64,000 bases of DNA, from positions 3,213,169 to 3,277,168 of the forward strand of contig CAIIXF020000010.1 in the NCBI GenBank assembly GCA_903813345.2. The letters are read 5' to 3'. Made by a program: the position numbers and the translations under genes. The stretch comes from Owenia fusiformis. Taxonomy: Eukaryota > Annelida > Polychaeta > Sabellida > Oweniidae. Under the pieces are notes generated by a model that did no database searches, was not told the origin of the DNA, and saw only the letters and a program-made list of their open reading frames with translations. Below, one piece after another: positions 51,601 to 59,650 of this stretch (positions are counted from its first letter, which is position 1; each line of letters begins with the position of its first letter).

Positions 51601-54600
51601 TACATGTGCACTAAAAGTGACCACCAAATAAGCTTAAAGGGTCAACAAGGATTAGAGATATTCAATTACACTCTAATCTTTGCTGCCACTTTAAGTATGA
51701 TTAGAAGGCAAGCAGTTAAATTAATTTTACACTGATTTTATTTATATCAATATCCTTCATTTATTCCAGCAATTATCTGAGAGTTTAGACTCATTTGGAC
51801 AGCCGTGGTCACTGAATCCAGGAGATGGGGCTTTTTATGGGCCTAAGGTAATACATACACTTCTATTCACTCACTGTGATTTGTGTGATATATTTTTCTA
51901 CTTTGTATTGTAGAAACTGTTCTTATTCTGTAGTCTTATTAAGTATGAGTTGCTCCAGTTCAATTTAGTTCCAACTTTGATTTCATTCAAATGCTTCATT
52001 GCATAATAATCCTATTTCTCTAATGGCCAGTGCCTGAGTGAGAGGGCGGCAAAAAAGAATTCATTTGTTTAGAACTTTAATTTTCAGACAATGTGCAGAG
52101 ATATTTTTATTGTAACTTTTGAGCATGTGGGAGTGATTTACAAGGGAACCATTTTGATATTATGTGTTATATTGATCTTTGTTTTGATATTTATATAGAT
52201 TGATATCACAATTATGGATGCTTTGAAGCGTGCTCACCAATGTGCAACTATTCAACTGGACTTCACTCTTCCAATCCGGTTTAATCTCAATTATGTAGGG
52301 TACGTACATGTAATTCACCCATTCAACTCAAGCAACTTTCAGATGCAATTTTATCTTTTTGAATGTAATTTGTGATTATTTTTTGTAAAATTTCAAATTA
52401 ATATTTTAGTTTTATTTATAAAAATGTAAACTGGGTACCACTTACCCAGTGTTCGCGTTGACGCCGTTTTTTGCCATATTTACGGAAATTTCAGAAGGTT
52501 GGACGTAAAAATCAAAATCAACTTACGTCCCTAGGACGCAAAAATTATAAACTGCTTCAAGATAACTTTTACTGCAGCACAGTAGCGGTGAAACATGATT
52601 TTCATCAAGATTTTCAAACTCACTACCTTGATATATGAGCAATGATCCAGGTATATTTATATCGACAAATCTGATTGGCTATCATGACTACCCAAGATTA
52701 ACAGGGTTTCCAGTATGAGACATGGATTTTGATTGGTTCCGATATATTCCGGAAAATGCCGCAATCGAAATGGAAGATCAAAACATACAATATTGCAGAA
52801 ATCCCCTGTGGTTCCCCACAAATTGAAACGATTGTTTTTCACGATTATCTTTATCATTTCCACTAGAAACCATTATGATCTAAACATCAAGATAAATGTT
52901 TAATGATAGATCGAGGTTTTTCATCTAAAAGTCTTCAGAATAAGGAGAAATGTTAATAAAAAGAAGCAAAAGTTCACGACCTTGACATGACCTTCAAGAT
53001 CGCAGGTTTGTAAAATGTGAAAACAAAACTCTTAATTTGAGCATTTCCTTTATTCATTTCGGACTATTTTGGTATAACATTACTTAAGAATTGTGTAAAA
53101 AGGACCCAGTGATAGATATTTATCGGGAGGATGCATCAAATTACAATATATGTCATTTTTATCCCATTATAGTGTAAGCACTCTATTATCGCCCACTTTA
53201 TTTTCACTTTCACAATATTTCTTGAACTTTGTGAAGAAATAAGAGGGACGCAAAAAAATTAGATGGGGACTCAAATTTTTCAAATGGGTTGCGTCCCTGG
53301 GACTCAGAAATTTTAATGGCCAGCGCGAACACTGCAGTTACCATTACCACCTGCAGATACCATATAATTTATACAGATATGAAACTGGATTTTAACTTTA
53401 TGTAATCTTTATGTTCAAAATCCCCTTATGAGTTGATACATTGCAGGTAAGATCCTGTTTCCAGAACTCACACCATCTATCTAATGGCCATCTGTTTGCA
53501 TGAGAAAGACGGAAGCTCCTGTTAATACACATGTAGTGCTATAATAAATGAGCCAGGCCACAGGAAAAGGGGTCTTATCACAGATTTTCTCAATGTTTTG
53601 ATTTTTTGTTTTCATTAAAAAGCACAAATAGACCTTTCAAATGAGCCACGGCTCGTGTCTTAACAATTTTTCCTTGCAGATATAGACCAAAAAGGTGGAT
53701 TTGAATTTAGCACATTTTCCTCTTAATCTTGGGCACTTTTTATCGCACTTTGAAAAAGTGCTATATTGCCGTCGTCTTGTGCTGTTGGGCGGGCGTGCGG
53801 GCGGGCGTGCGGGCGGGCGGGACATAAACCAAATCTTGTCATCATATTTCCAGGATAACTGCTTACCTGTTCAACTTGAATTTTTTACAGATGCAAGAGC
53901 AGACTAGTACCAAGATCTGATTAGGTTAAGGGCATGCTGGGTAAACTACGTGGCGGCCATTTTGAGCAAGAGCAGACTATTGCCAAGATCTGATTAGGTT
54001 TTGGGTATGCTGGCTGAATTACATGGTGGCCATTTTGAATTTTTCAATTTGGCGGCCATTTTGAATTTTTCAACTTGCTCCAAATTGACCAAATTTTTTT
54101 TTTAAAAACATCTACAAGTTCTCAAAAGTTCAAATCTGACATAAGATTTTAGATTTGACCTTTCATTCACCTTCAGTGACCTTGAAAAGGTCAAAAAAGT
54201 TGATTTTCTAAATTGATATTTTGGATTTAAATTTAGGTCAGCTTAATTACAAAACACCTACTGAGGTCTGAAAAAGTTGAATTTTCAAGGTCGAAGGTCA
54301 AGGTCATTAAACTAGGTCACAAATGATGTTATCCAAGTTTCTCAAAGTTTGAGACTATAAATCAATTCTTGTCATCAAAATTCCAAGAAAACCTCTAACC
54401 TGTTCAACTTGAAATTTTTACACATGCAATAGCAGACTAGTGCCAAGATCTGATTAGGTTTAGGGCATGCTGGGTAAACTACGTGGCGGCCATTTTGAAT
54501 TTTTCAACAAATCTTGTCATCAAAATTCAAGGAAAACCACTTATCCGTTCAACTTGAAATTTTTACAGATGCAAGAGCAGACTATTGCCAAGATCTGATT

Positions 54601-57600
54601 AGGTTTTGGGTATGCTGGCTGAATTACATGGTGGCCATTTTGAATTTTTCAATTTGGCGGCCATTTTGAATTTTTCAACTTGCTCCAAATTGACCAAATT
54701 TTTTTTTTAAAAACATCTACAAGTTCTCAGAAGTTCAAATCTGACCTTAGATTTCATTCACCTTCAGTGACCTTGAAAAGGTCAAAAAAGTTGATTTTCT
54801 AAATTGATATTTTGGATTTAAATTTAGGTCAGCTTAATTACAAAACACCTACTGAGGTCTGAAAAAGTTAAATTTTCAAGGTCGAAGGTCATCAAATTAG
54901 TTCACAAACGATGTTATCTACATTTTCCCAAAGTTCGAGACTACAAATGAATTCTTGTCATCAAAATTGCAGGAAAACCGCTAACCTTGTCAACTTGAAA
55001 TGTTTACAGATGCAAGAGCAGACTAGTGCCAAGGTCTGATTAGGTTTTGGCCATGCTGGGTAAATTGCATGGTGGCCAGTTTGCTCTTCAAAGTGCGATA
55101 TTTATCACTGTGTGTCTTGTTTGGTTCTGTGATAAGACCGGTTTTCCTATGGCGAGGCTCAAATATTGATTTAGTATACCTTCTAAAATTGAAACTAAAC
55201 AAAGCGTGAAAAAATATTTTAAACAAACAATTCAAGCATTCCTGATTCAAACTACAAATTTGTATCCAGCCATACGTATAACTTCGGCACACTCTGAAAT
55301 GTTTTGAACTTCAAAAATAGATGACGGTTTGAGCTGCTTTAACCATTTAGTTGTCATAGCCTTGGAGTTACGCTGTGTTAAAAACTGACTTTTAAACGCC
55401 CTATAAATAGAATCCTTTGTATTATTTGTATTATTCTTAATCCATTGGGCAATATTTTCAGGGAATTGTAAACCAAGATATTTGTATAGTTTCTTGGCCT
55501 CTTGTATGGTGTTGCAAGCAACATCTTCATATTTTACGAGTTTTATAAATGGCATGTTTTTCTTCTGCGTGGTACCCAGGTTCTGAATGTATCTCATATT
55601 TGTCACAAAATTCCTGCACGTGAGAGTTAGAGCTTCAAGCCTGTACTGATGATCTGATTGGTTAAGTGGATGCTCTTTGCGGACACTCAGATGGGCTCTG
55701 GAGTTTAGTATACCTCTAGGATCTCGAATTAATAACAAAATTGCAGTTTCATTACCAAAGATGGATGCCAGTCTTTCTAAATTATCTTGACGAATAATCT
55801 TAGTTGCGGAGAATTCCCGCTTATGACACATTTCAAATATATCATCAAATGTTCTGTCAGGATATTTGATTGCCCAGTTGTAACCACGGTAATACAAAAC
55901 CAACAATGTACTCCAGTCACAATTCAAAACTTTTCTTACGATTCTCGAACCATTCTTTTTATCTGTTGAATATTCCGTTTCTTTGGAAAAGAATTTTAGT
56001 GGTTCATATGTGTAATAGATGTCACTGTTCTGTCGAAAAAGTTCACCAAAAAATGTTGATCCACTTCTGTACGCTGCCATAATAATGATCTTTTTGATGC
56101 TGATCTGTCTGTTCGTCTCTTGATTTTCATCACTGTACTTTTGAGCAAGGCTGATTTTTTTATTAACCTGAGTGTTCAAATTACTGCATAAGAAATGACT
56201 GCCGAGAAAGTACATAAATTCCAGGCATGCGATAGCCAATAAGATTGTCCACATATATCGAAAACGATAATAACGCAAGTTAATAAATTCCATTTTCATA
56301 ATTTTGTTATTTGTTTCCCTTTCTGAACCAACTAGAATTATAATCAAAATCAATGAACATATAGCACATATAATAATGAACAATATATGCATACATCACT
56401 TGTCAGTAATATTTTTATTAATTGTTGTAAATGATAGGTTGTGACCTCAATTGTGTTAATGTTATAAAAATGATTACTTGTTTTGGTTAATCAAGCATTT
56501 CAAGGATACTAATTAACACAGTTGCTTGATGTTTAGCTTACTTTAATTTACCGTAAAACTTAAGTTTGTGTAACAAGTAACCTTGGTAACTCAAGGTCAT
56601 GAATAAAAAAAGATAAGTATGATAGAATTTTGTTTTTACAATTCTTGGCTTTGCAGAGTCATTGAAATGATTGTCTCAATAGATGCCTTGGTACCTGAAA
56701 GTACACCTGTCCATATACTGTAATTTGGCGCCCGCTTTAATTTGGCAATATTGAAAAAATGCCAATTTACATCTTCACCAAAATTAAAAAGATCCTGGGA
56801 ATTTCGTCTGGTGTATTTAAGTCATTTCTGGTTTAGTTTTTACAAAATCTGAAAAGTATAAGGGTAATAATCAGAACATATCACTTCTGTACAGTACAAA
56901 TTAATCCTTTAATGGCTTAATTTGTGTTTGCGATTTTCCATTAACTTGTATATTATGTGTTTCAGCAAAGAGCAAGATGAGCTGAGACCTGTCATCATCC
57001 ACAGAGCAGTTCTGGGTTCTGTTGAGCGAATGATCGCCATCTTGACTGAAAGCTGTGGAGGAAAATGGTCAGTATATGTTAGGACTAGAAGGAGGTTCCT
57101 ATGTGTTACAACTGTGAAAAACTGATATTTAAAATTACATGTAATATGGTCAAAATTCTGACAACAGGAAATATGCATTTTAAATGTCCCTACTCCAAGT
57201 ACAAAATACTGTCAAAATCCCAACACCTGGGACAATAATGGGTGTCAAATTCCTGACTCTCCCCGAGTGGGGGTCTCAAGGAAACCTTTGAATGTCCATT
57301 TATATTTTTCAAGTTCTCTTGCCAGGAGCTTTTTACTGAATTTTGTAGCAATCTTGAATTTATCCATTACTCTCTTGCAGGCCTTTTTGGTTATCTCCTA
57401 GACAAGCTTTGGTGGTACCAGTAGCTCCACCTTTTGATGACTATGCCAAAGAGGTGAAGAAACAGATTTGGGATGCAGGATTCCAGATAGAGACAGACTT
57501 AGATCATGGCACTACGCTGAATAAGAAAGTCCGCAATGCACAATTAGCTCAGTACAACTTCATCTTTGGTTAGTATATTCATTTGATTATTGAAAAAATG

Positions 57601-58620
57601 GGTATGGGTTTTTCTAGAAAGTCCCAATTCTTGGTTTATGTTCTTAATATCATCCTGGACATGCTGTTTTCATAGAATTTTCCTTATGTAGATGAACTGC
57701 CTAAATTTCTTGCTGTTCTGTACAAGAATGTGGTCTTCACATACGTTCCTCTTTGATTTATTCCAGTTTGATTTTGTTCTTTTCCAAGGATGAAATTAAG
57801 GTACGAAATATGTACGAAGTTTTGTCCCTTAAAGGGTGACGCATATCGTTTAGCAAATCGAACGCTCGTTTCTGGTGTTGCTCACCGTTTAGTATAAAAG
57901 GCCCGATCCCGGAATAATACTCAAGGGTTCACAGGTTTGAGGTCGTTGTGTCAACACCTCTAACTGGTATATAGCATAAGTATATTATAGATCGTCACAC
58001 ATTTATAAAAGGGTGATTTTTATTTTGACAAATCAATTCCACATTTATGGGCGAAGTTTCAGGATCATCTATTTGTGTATAATAAGGAAAAATTGGCATC
58101 TAAATTTCCCCATAACGTAATAGCACACAGCTTGGCATATGCAATATCCTACAAATGAAACAAAGCAAGACAAACCGGTTTCTAATGCAAGGATTTATAT
58201 TGGCTGTTGTACATGTATTCTTTGAACGCAATCACTCTTTGGATAACGTTTTCAAAATCATTATAAACGGATTACTTTATCTCAAAGACAATTTCAATAA
58301 ACTGGATTTTACAGAACTCCCCTTATTTCTTAAAAATGGACTGATCCAGTTGATTCGCCTAGAGCCGCCATATTGTTTTTATACGGGATGCTAATCGAAA
58401 CCCTTTAAGGTGGTATCAGGGATCAGGGAATATGACAGCCATTTAGTAATTGATATTATTCATTGTTGCAGTGGTTGGAGAGAAAGAAGTTGAGAACAAG
58501 ACAGTGAATGTTCGTACGCGAGACAACAAAGTACATGGTGAACATTCAATAGAGCATGTCATCACACGCTTTAAAGAGTTTGTAGACGTTAAAATACAGG
58601 ACGCTGAAGAGAAGTTCTAA
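30599..58620 (+). CDS. TARS1: Cytosolic threonyl-tRNA synthetase, 18-19 exons, 724-736 aa
   Basis: Charges tRNA-Thr. Exons: 30599-30652, (31067-31102), 34330-34428, 36106-36287, 36530-36645, 37040-37169, 37607-37789, 38261-38339, 38524-38670, 42590-42688, 42879-42974, 43717-43787, 44043-44205, 50331-50468, 51770-51847, 52199-52299, 56966-57067, 57381-57568, 58472-58620; phases close throughout. Order: Lys-rich N-terminal extension, TGS domain ([13 protein letters not shown]), editing domain with HSSAH and LCRGPH, class II motif 1 ([10 protein letters not shown]), zinc Cys in MNCPGHC, motif 2 (LHRNELSG ... [11 protein letters not shown]), motif 3 (AVLGSVERM) and the anticodon-binding domain from FWLSPRQ. 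The length equals cytosolic TARS of other animals. Exon 1 appears to use a GC donor. Large introns 44206-50330 and 52300-56965 host nested genes. Confidence 0.95.
31067..31102 (+). CDS. Candidate 36-nt TARS cassette exon
   Basis: TCTGCAG precedes and GTGAGT follows a 36-nt segment that reads [12 protein letters not shown] in the TARS phase. It would add 12 residues to the N-terminal extension and can be skipped without a frame change. It is not conserved in TARS proteins I know, so it could be alternative or chance. Confidence 0.45.
31690..32960 (+). mobile_element. Interspersed repeat with tandem hairpin subunits, long form
   Basis: It begins ATTATCCCATCGAACGAAG, has a GTCC/GTAC microsatellite (31735-31792), then five to six tandem units of about 115-150 bp starting ACTATAACTCGAAAAGTAGTG. 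Each unit ends with a palindrome of the form GCGGCCATTTTGAAAAATGGCCGC. The right end reads TGTTCGATGGGAT, inverted to the left end. No coding capacity. It lies in the TARS intron after the candidate cassette exon. Confidence 0.82.
33240..33725 (-). pseudogene. LINE reverse transcriptase C-terminus, broken (CR1/jockey-like)
   Basis: The minus strand encodes [33 protein letters not shown] and, after a frameshift and stop, [14 protein letters not shown] and DWNSFPGM...FKGMLDRYW. These are hallmark blocks of the end of non-LTR reverse transcriptases. The frame is disrupted around 33480-33500 and the 5' part is absent. It lies antisense in a TARS intron. The (TCA)n run at 33145-33163 may be its tail region. 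Confidence 0.8.
34080..34311 (+). repeat. 22-bp pyrimidine-rich minisatellite before a TARS acceptor
   Basis: About ten copies of TCTTATTCTCTACCCCAATGTT-like units, C/T-rich on the TARS strand, ending 18 bp before the exon at 34330. The array forms the sequence normally occupied by branch point and polypyrimidine tract. Confidence 0.88.
34867..36022 (-). mobile_element. Deleted hAT transposon with BED-finger remnant
   Basis: The ends TAGGGCTGTGCCGGAACCGG and CCGGTCGAATGGCACGGCCCTA are inverted and rich in CGGAAC motifs, as in hAT elements. Flanks ACTCAGAG and TCTCAGAG (36025-36032) are a 7/8 match to an 8-bp target duplication, allowing 2-3 extra bases at the right end. On the minus strand 35541-35299 encodes [11 protein letters not shown] ... 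ICKVC, the first half of a BED zinc finger; the usual downstream His pair is lost. No transposase core remains. It lies in a TARS intron. Confidence 0.75.
36790..36915 (+). mobile_element. Fragment of the TATCGCACTTTGAA element family
   Basis: Shares TTTACAGATGCAA...GAGTGCCAAGATCTGA and the end TTCAAAGTGCAATATT with the large element at 53741-55100. It is a short 3' piece in a TARS intron. Confidence 0.6.
39005..40080. other. Possible degenerate transposon in a TARS intron
   Basis: TACGCGTAGCAGGCAAT near 39030 and ATTGCCTGCCCCGCGTCAC near 40032 are imperfectly inverted. The sequence between has a more balanced base composition than surrounding introns and only short open frames. No target duplication was identified. 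Confidence 0.35.
40765..41210. mobile_element. 446-bp MITE, CAYAGATACTAGT ends, 6-bp target duplication (copy 1)
   Basis: Starts CATAGATACTAGT and ends ACTAGTATCTGTG. It is flanked by TCATAG at 40759-40764 and 41211-41216. It contains repeated TTGCAGAATTT(T)GATTTT motifs near the right end. Closely related to 50662-51117. It interrupts the LINE frame. Confidence 0.9.
41492..41943. mobile_element. 452-bp MITE with GGATGCAG ends and TTAA target
   Basis: Left end GGATGCAGAACCGGGTC and right end GACCTGGTACTGCATCC are inverted. TTAA flanks both sides (41488-41491 and 41944-41947), as for piggyBac/Kolobok-type elements. It interrupts the LINE frame exactly at Gln-Leu codons that read through when it is removed. 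Confidence 0.88.
43291..43384. mobile_element. Short GTCACCACC-ended repeat, copy 1
   Basis: GTCACCACC at the left and GGTTGTGAC at the right are inverted. The inner sequence GTCTGTAACAAATGGCAGG is shared with copies at 45879-46000 and 59045-59105. Confidence 0.6.
44640..44800 (-). repeat. TATA-containing repeat, copy A (minus orientation)
   Basis: On the minus strand it reads TAGCAAAT, then GGTGTTGCTCACTGTTTAG and TATAAAAGG (complement of 44710-44718). It matches 57815-57975 in the opposite orientation. The TATAAAAGG within a repeat resembles an LTR or promoter-bearing element; the type is unresolved. Confidence 0.65.
45031..45227. mobile_element. MITE with perfect 17-bp ATTGGCCCCCACGTGAT ends
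   Basis: The 17-bp ends at 45031-45047 and 45211-45227 are perfect inverted repeats. The 197-bp interior has CG-containing motifs (TGACGTCA-like). The target duplication was not resolved. It lies in the TARS intron that hosts the fucosyltransferase gene. Confidence 0.75.
45423..45818. mobile_element. MITE with perfect 26-bp ends and internal duplication
   Basis: AAAGGACGATTCTCGGTTTG (start of the left end, 45423-45448) is perfectly inverted at 45793-45818 over 26 bp. The interior contains two diverged copies of a roughly 190-bp segment with TTATCCCTGCTTC and TAATTTGGGTAATATTTCT. Confidence 0.85.
45879..46000. mobile_element. Short GTCACCACC-ended repeat, copy 2
   Basis: Same family as 43291-43384, with an extra internal duplication (TCTGTAACATGG ... 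TCTGTAACAAATGG). The right end is diverged to TAGGTATTGAC. Confidence 0.55.
47247..47308 (+). ncRNA. Short tRNA-like sequence (probable pseudogene)
   Basis: GTAGAACGCTCGCCTAGAACG followed by a B-box-like GGGTTTGAATCCC and a partly complementary acceptor (TCAGG with CCTGA), then a T run. The D arm is too short for a normal tRNA. Degenerate or tRNA-derived. Confidence 0.4.
47788..49116 (+). CDS. Alpha-1,3-fucosyltransferase (GT10), intronless, nested in a TARS intron
   Basis: Golgi type II enzyme transferring fucose from GDP-fucose to N-acetylglucosamine or similar acceptors. The single frame is 442 codons. A short cytosolic tail and one membrane anchor ([17 protein letters not shown], about residues 12-28) are followed by a Lys-rich stem. 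The N-terminal GT10 region includes [17 protein letters not shown]. The C-terminal donor-binding domain has the family signature [19 protein letters not shown] (about 308-326), then [11 protein letters not shown] and PPHSYID. Several NxS/T sites occur. Length and motif order are those of intact GT10 enzymes. It lies in the TARS intron 44206-50330 on the same strand. AATAAA at 49629-49634 can end its own mRNA. Exact linkage specificity cannot be read from sequence alone. Confidence 0.93.
   Translation: MNMFRKLRCWTVGFVFFMFAILLLQHIFNDNEKTLKKHSKDLTRLTKISYKWNDTEWKIWNKHLNIELDEKILQDKIEYCRLFPCKNKTSASKTTNKPLKREKTILLYNSFWGLKGWEFGVGSEPFKEKKCPYNQCRITHDRSLLESSDAVLFHITQLGQDKPKIRFPHQRWVFFQMESAGFQYYPIVEYKNWNGLFNWTMTYRRDSDIHIRYGAVLPTSETKDMYFYHSSNAIKLNATKKTKPLAWMASNCNSPGKREQLMKQLEKYMPVDIYGRCTNKKLTCAKNTSAHDRQHDCFTMLEQKYKFYFAAESSMCKGYVTEKLFNTLAYGMVPLVYGLEDYSKILPPHSYIDITKFGNAESLAKFLIDLHNDDQRYEEYFAWKKNYTAFSYSDSYHLSWCDLCKKLHTDTTPKVYQHIDKWWNKDSDCVDPRHLMKSWNIQ
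50662..51117. mobile_element. 456-bp MITE, CAYAGATACTAGT ends, 6-bp target duplication (copy 2)
   Basis: Same ends and interior as 40765-41210. Flanked by GATTAA at 50656-50661 and 51118-51123. The host sequence (GTGAACACCAACTAATCAGA ... TGTTCAGATTAAACAGGTGTTACTGTAG) is itself a remnant of the family seen at 26539-26722. Confidence 0.9.
52447..53334. mobile_element. 888-bp non-autonomous hAT, CAGTGTTCGCG ends, 8-bp target duplication
   Basis: Left end CAGTGTTCGCGTTGAC and right end GGCCAGCGCGAACACTG are inverted. Flanks CACTTACC (52439-52446) and CAGTTACC (53335-53342) match at 7 of 8 bases, as for hAT. Subterminal motifs GGACGTAA/ACGTCC recur. No transposase frame. It lies in the TARS intron 52300-56965. 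Confidence 0.85.
53741..55100. mobile_element. Composite DNA element with TATCGCACTTTGAA ends
   Basis: A 14-bp inverted repeat is at 53741-53754 and 55087-55100. A GGGCGGGCGTGC run (about 53787-53821) and two to three tandem copies of an internal block, offset by about 605 bp (for example AGCAGACTATTGCC at 53971 and 54576), fill the interior. Each block has GGCGGCCATTTTGAA and AAGGTCGAAGGTC motifs. No coding capacity seen. Confidence 0.78.
55247..56392 (-). CDS. Carbohydrate sulfotransferase, intronless, antisense in a TARS intron
   Basis: Golgi PAPS-dependent 6-O-sulfotransferase-like enzyme (CHST1/3/5 type) acting on galactose or N-acetylglucosamine residues. The single frame is up to 381 codons. 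The 5'-phosphosulfate-binding loop is [14 protein letters not shown] (about residues 104-117) and the 3'-phosphate-binding motif is [13 protein letters not shown] (about 219-231). YEPLKFF follows the first loop, as in this family. Two hydrophobic stretches precede them (about 2-21 and 47-66). The second is the usual type II anchor, so translation probably starts at Met32 or Met34 (56299 or 56293). It is intact and on the strand opposite to TARS, in intron 52300-56965, just beside the composite transposon. Confidence 0.9.
   Translation of the reverse strand: MHILFIIICAICSLILIIILVGSERETNNKIMKMEFINLRYYRFRYMWTILLAIACLEFMYFLGSHFLCSNLNTQVNKKISLAQKYSDENQETNRQISIKKIIIMAAYRSGSTFFGELFRQNSDIYYTYEPLKFFSKETEYSTDKKNGSRIVRKVLNCDWSTLLVLYYRGYNWAIKYPDRTFDDIFEMCHKREFSATKIIRQDNLERLASIFGNETAILLLIRDPRGILNSRAHLSVRKEHPLNQSDHQYRLEALTLTCRNFVTNMRYIQNLGTTQKKNMPFIKLVKYEDVACNTIQEAKKLYKYLGLQFPENIAQWIKNNTNNTKDSIYRAFKSQFLTQRNSKAMTTKWLKQLKPSSIFEVQNISECAEVIRMAGYKFVV
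57815..57975 (+). repeat. TATA-containing repeat, copy B (plus orientation)
   Basis: TAGCAAATCGAACGCTCGTT, GGTGTTGCTCACCGTTTAG and TATAAAAGG (57893-57901) match the minus-strand copy at 44640-44800. It lies in the last TARS intron. Downstream to 58430 may belong to the same element, but I could not find its end. Confidence 0.65.
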
Positions 58621-59650
58621 AACGAAAGGATTTTACGAATAGAATATAATGTTAATCTCAACCTTGGCAATATAACTATTTGCCAAAGGAAGATGAAAAG
58701 TATGGAGAAACAATCTGTTAAAAACAATGCTTGGACTTTTTAACTTGTAAGCTATTTACTGCTTTCAAATTTGTTATGCAGTTAAAGGGCCATTCATGTT
58801 CATTCTTGACAATCAAAGTAACACCTAGTTACTGATTGAAATTGTTAAACATGGTCCTTGGATTATGATACTTTATTCTTGAAAATACCTTCTGAATGGC
58901 AAAGTTGCAATTTGAGGAGAAAATTAAATGCCGAGTGGGCCTATTTGCAAGAAATTCGGGTAACCTGTTCTTGAAACTGTGTTCTTCAATAGCTTTCATG
59001 TTTTTAAACCTGAGTAACTGAAGTAAAATTGAAATAATTATTATGTCACCACCACAGTGTTTGGAGGTTGGTGTTCAGTGTCTGTAACAAATGGTAGGTG
59101 GTGACATTTTGCATGTCTTGTTCTTTATAATTGTAACCAATCATTGCACACTTCTATCAGACTATCAAAATGTATCTTTAATGCATTAATTCATGCCTAT
59201 TATGAGCAGAATAACTGAAATGACATTTATTAACAGTCCTTCATACATGTATCCGAATTTTATCTGACTAGTTATAAGTGAGTATAGTGAGTTATGGTCC
59301 CTTCCCTTGGTAATGGTAAATAAAGTATGAAGTTTCCAAATAGATATACATATATAGAACATACTGACATACATTTTGAGTTGATTTAGACAGTTGAATG
59401 AGTTCTGATAACTAACCATTTTACATGAATCCATGGTATAAGATTGGAGACATCCAAATGACTGAATTTACTCAGAATGGGCAGGGAGAAATTTCTGACT
59501 CACATTCGAATCTTGTGTATTTGAGAATAAGACTTGGTCTGATTATTGCAAAAACTGCTTGTGTCGGAATTTTTTTCCAAGTCTATCCATTTATTGTCTG
59601 ACATATTATTTATTAATCATTAATAAAATTCTGATATGAAAGTCTTGTTT
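58621..59650 (+). terminator. TARS 3' UTR and polyadenylation signal
   Basis: AATAAA at 59622-59627 is the first well-placed signal after the stop codon, giving a 3' UTR of about 1 kb that contains a GTCACCACC-ended repeat. Confidence 0.5.
59045..59105. mobile_element. Short GTCACCACC-ended repeat, copy 3
   Basis: GTCACCACC and GGTGGTGAC are perfectly inverted, and the interior shares GTCTGTAACAAATGGTAGG with the two copies above. It lies in the TARS 3' UTR. Confidence 0.65.

Noticed and set aside
53637-53907. Pro/Arg- or Gly-rich open frames around the GGGCGGGC run
   Set aside because: Low-complexity translation of a repeat inside the composite transposon.
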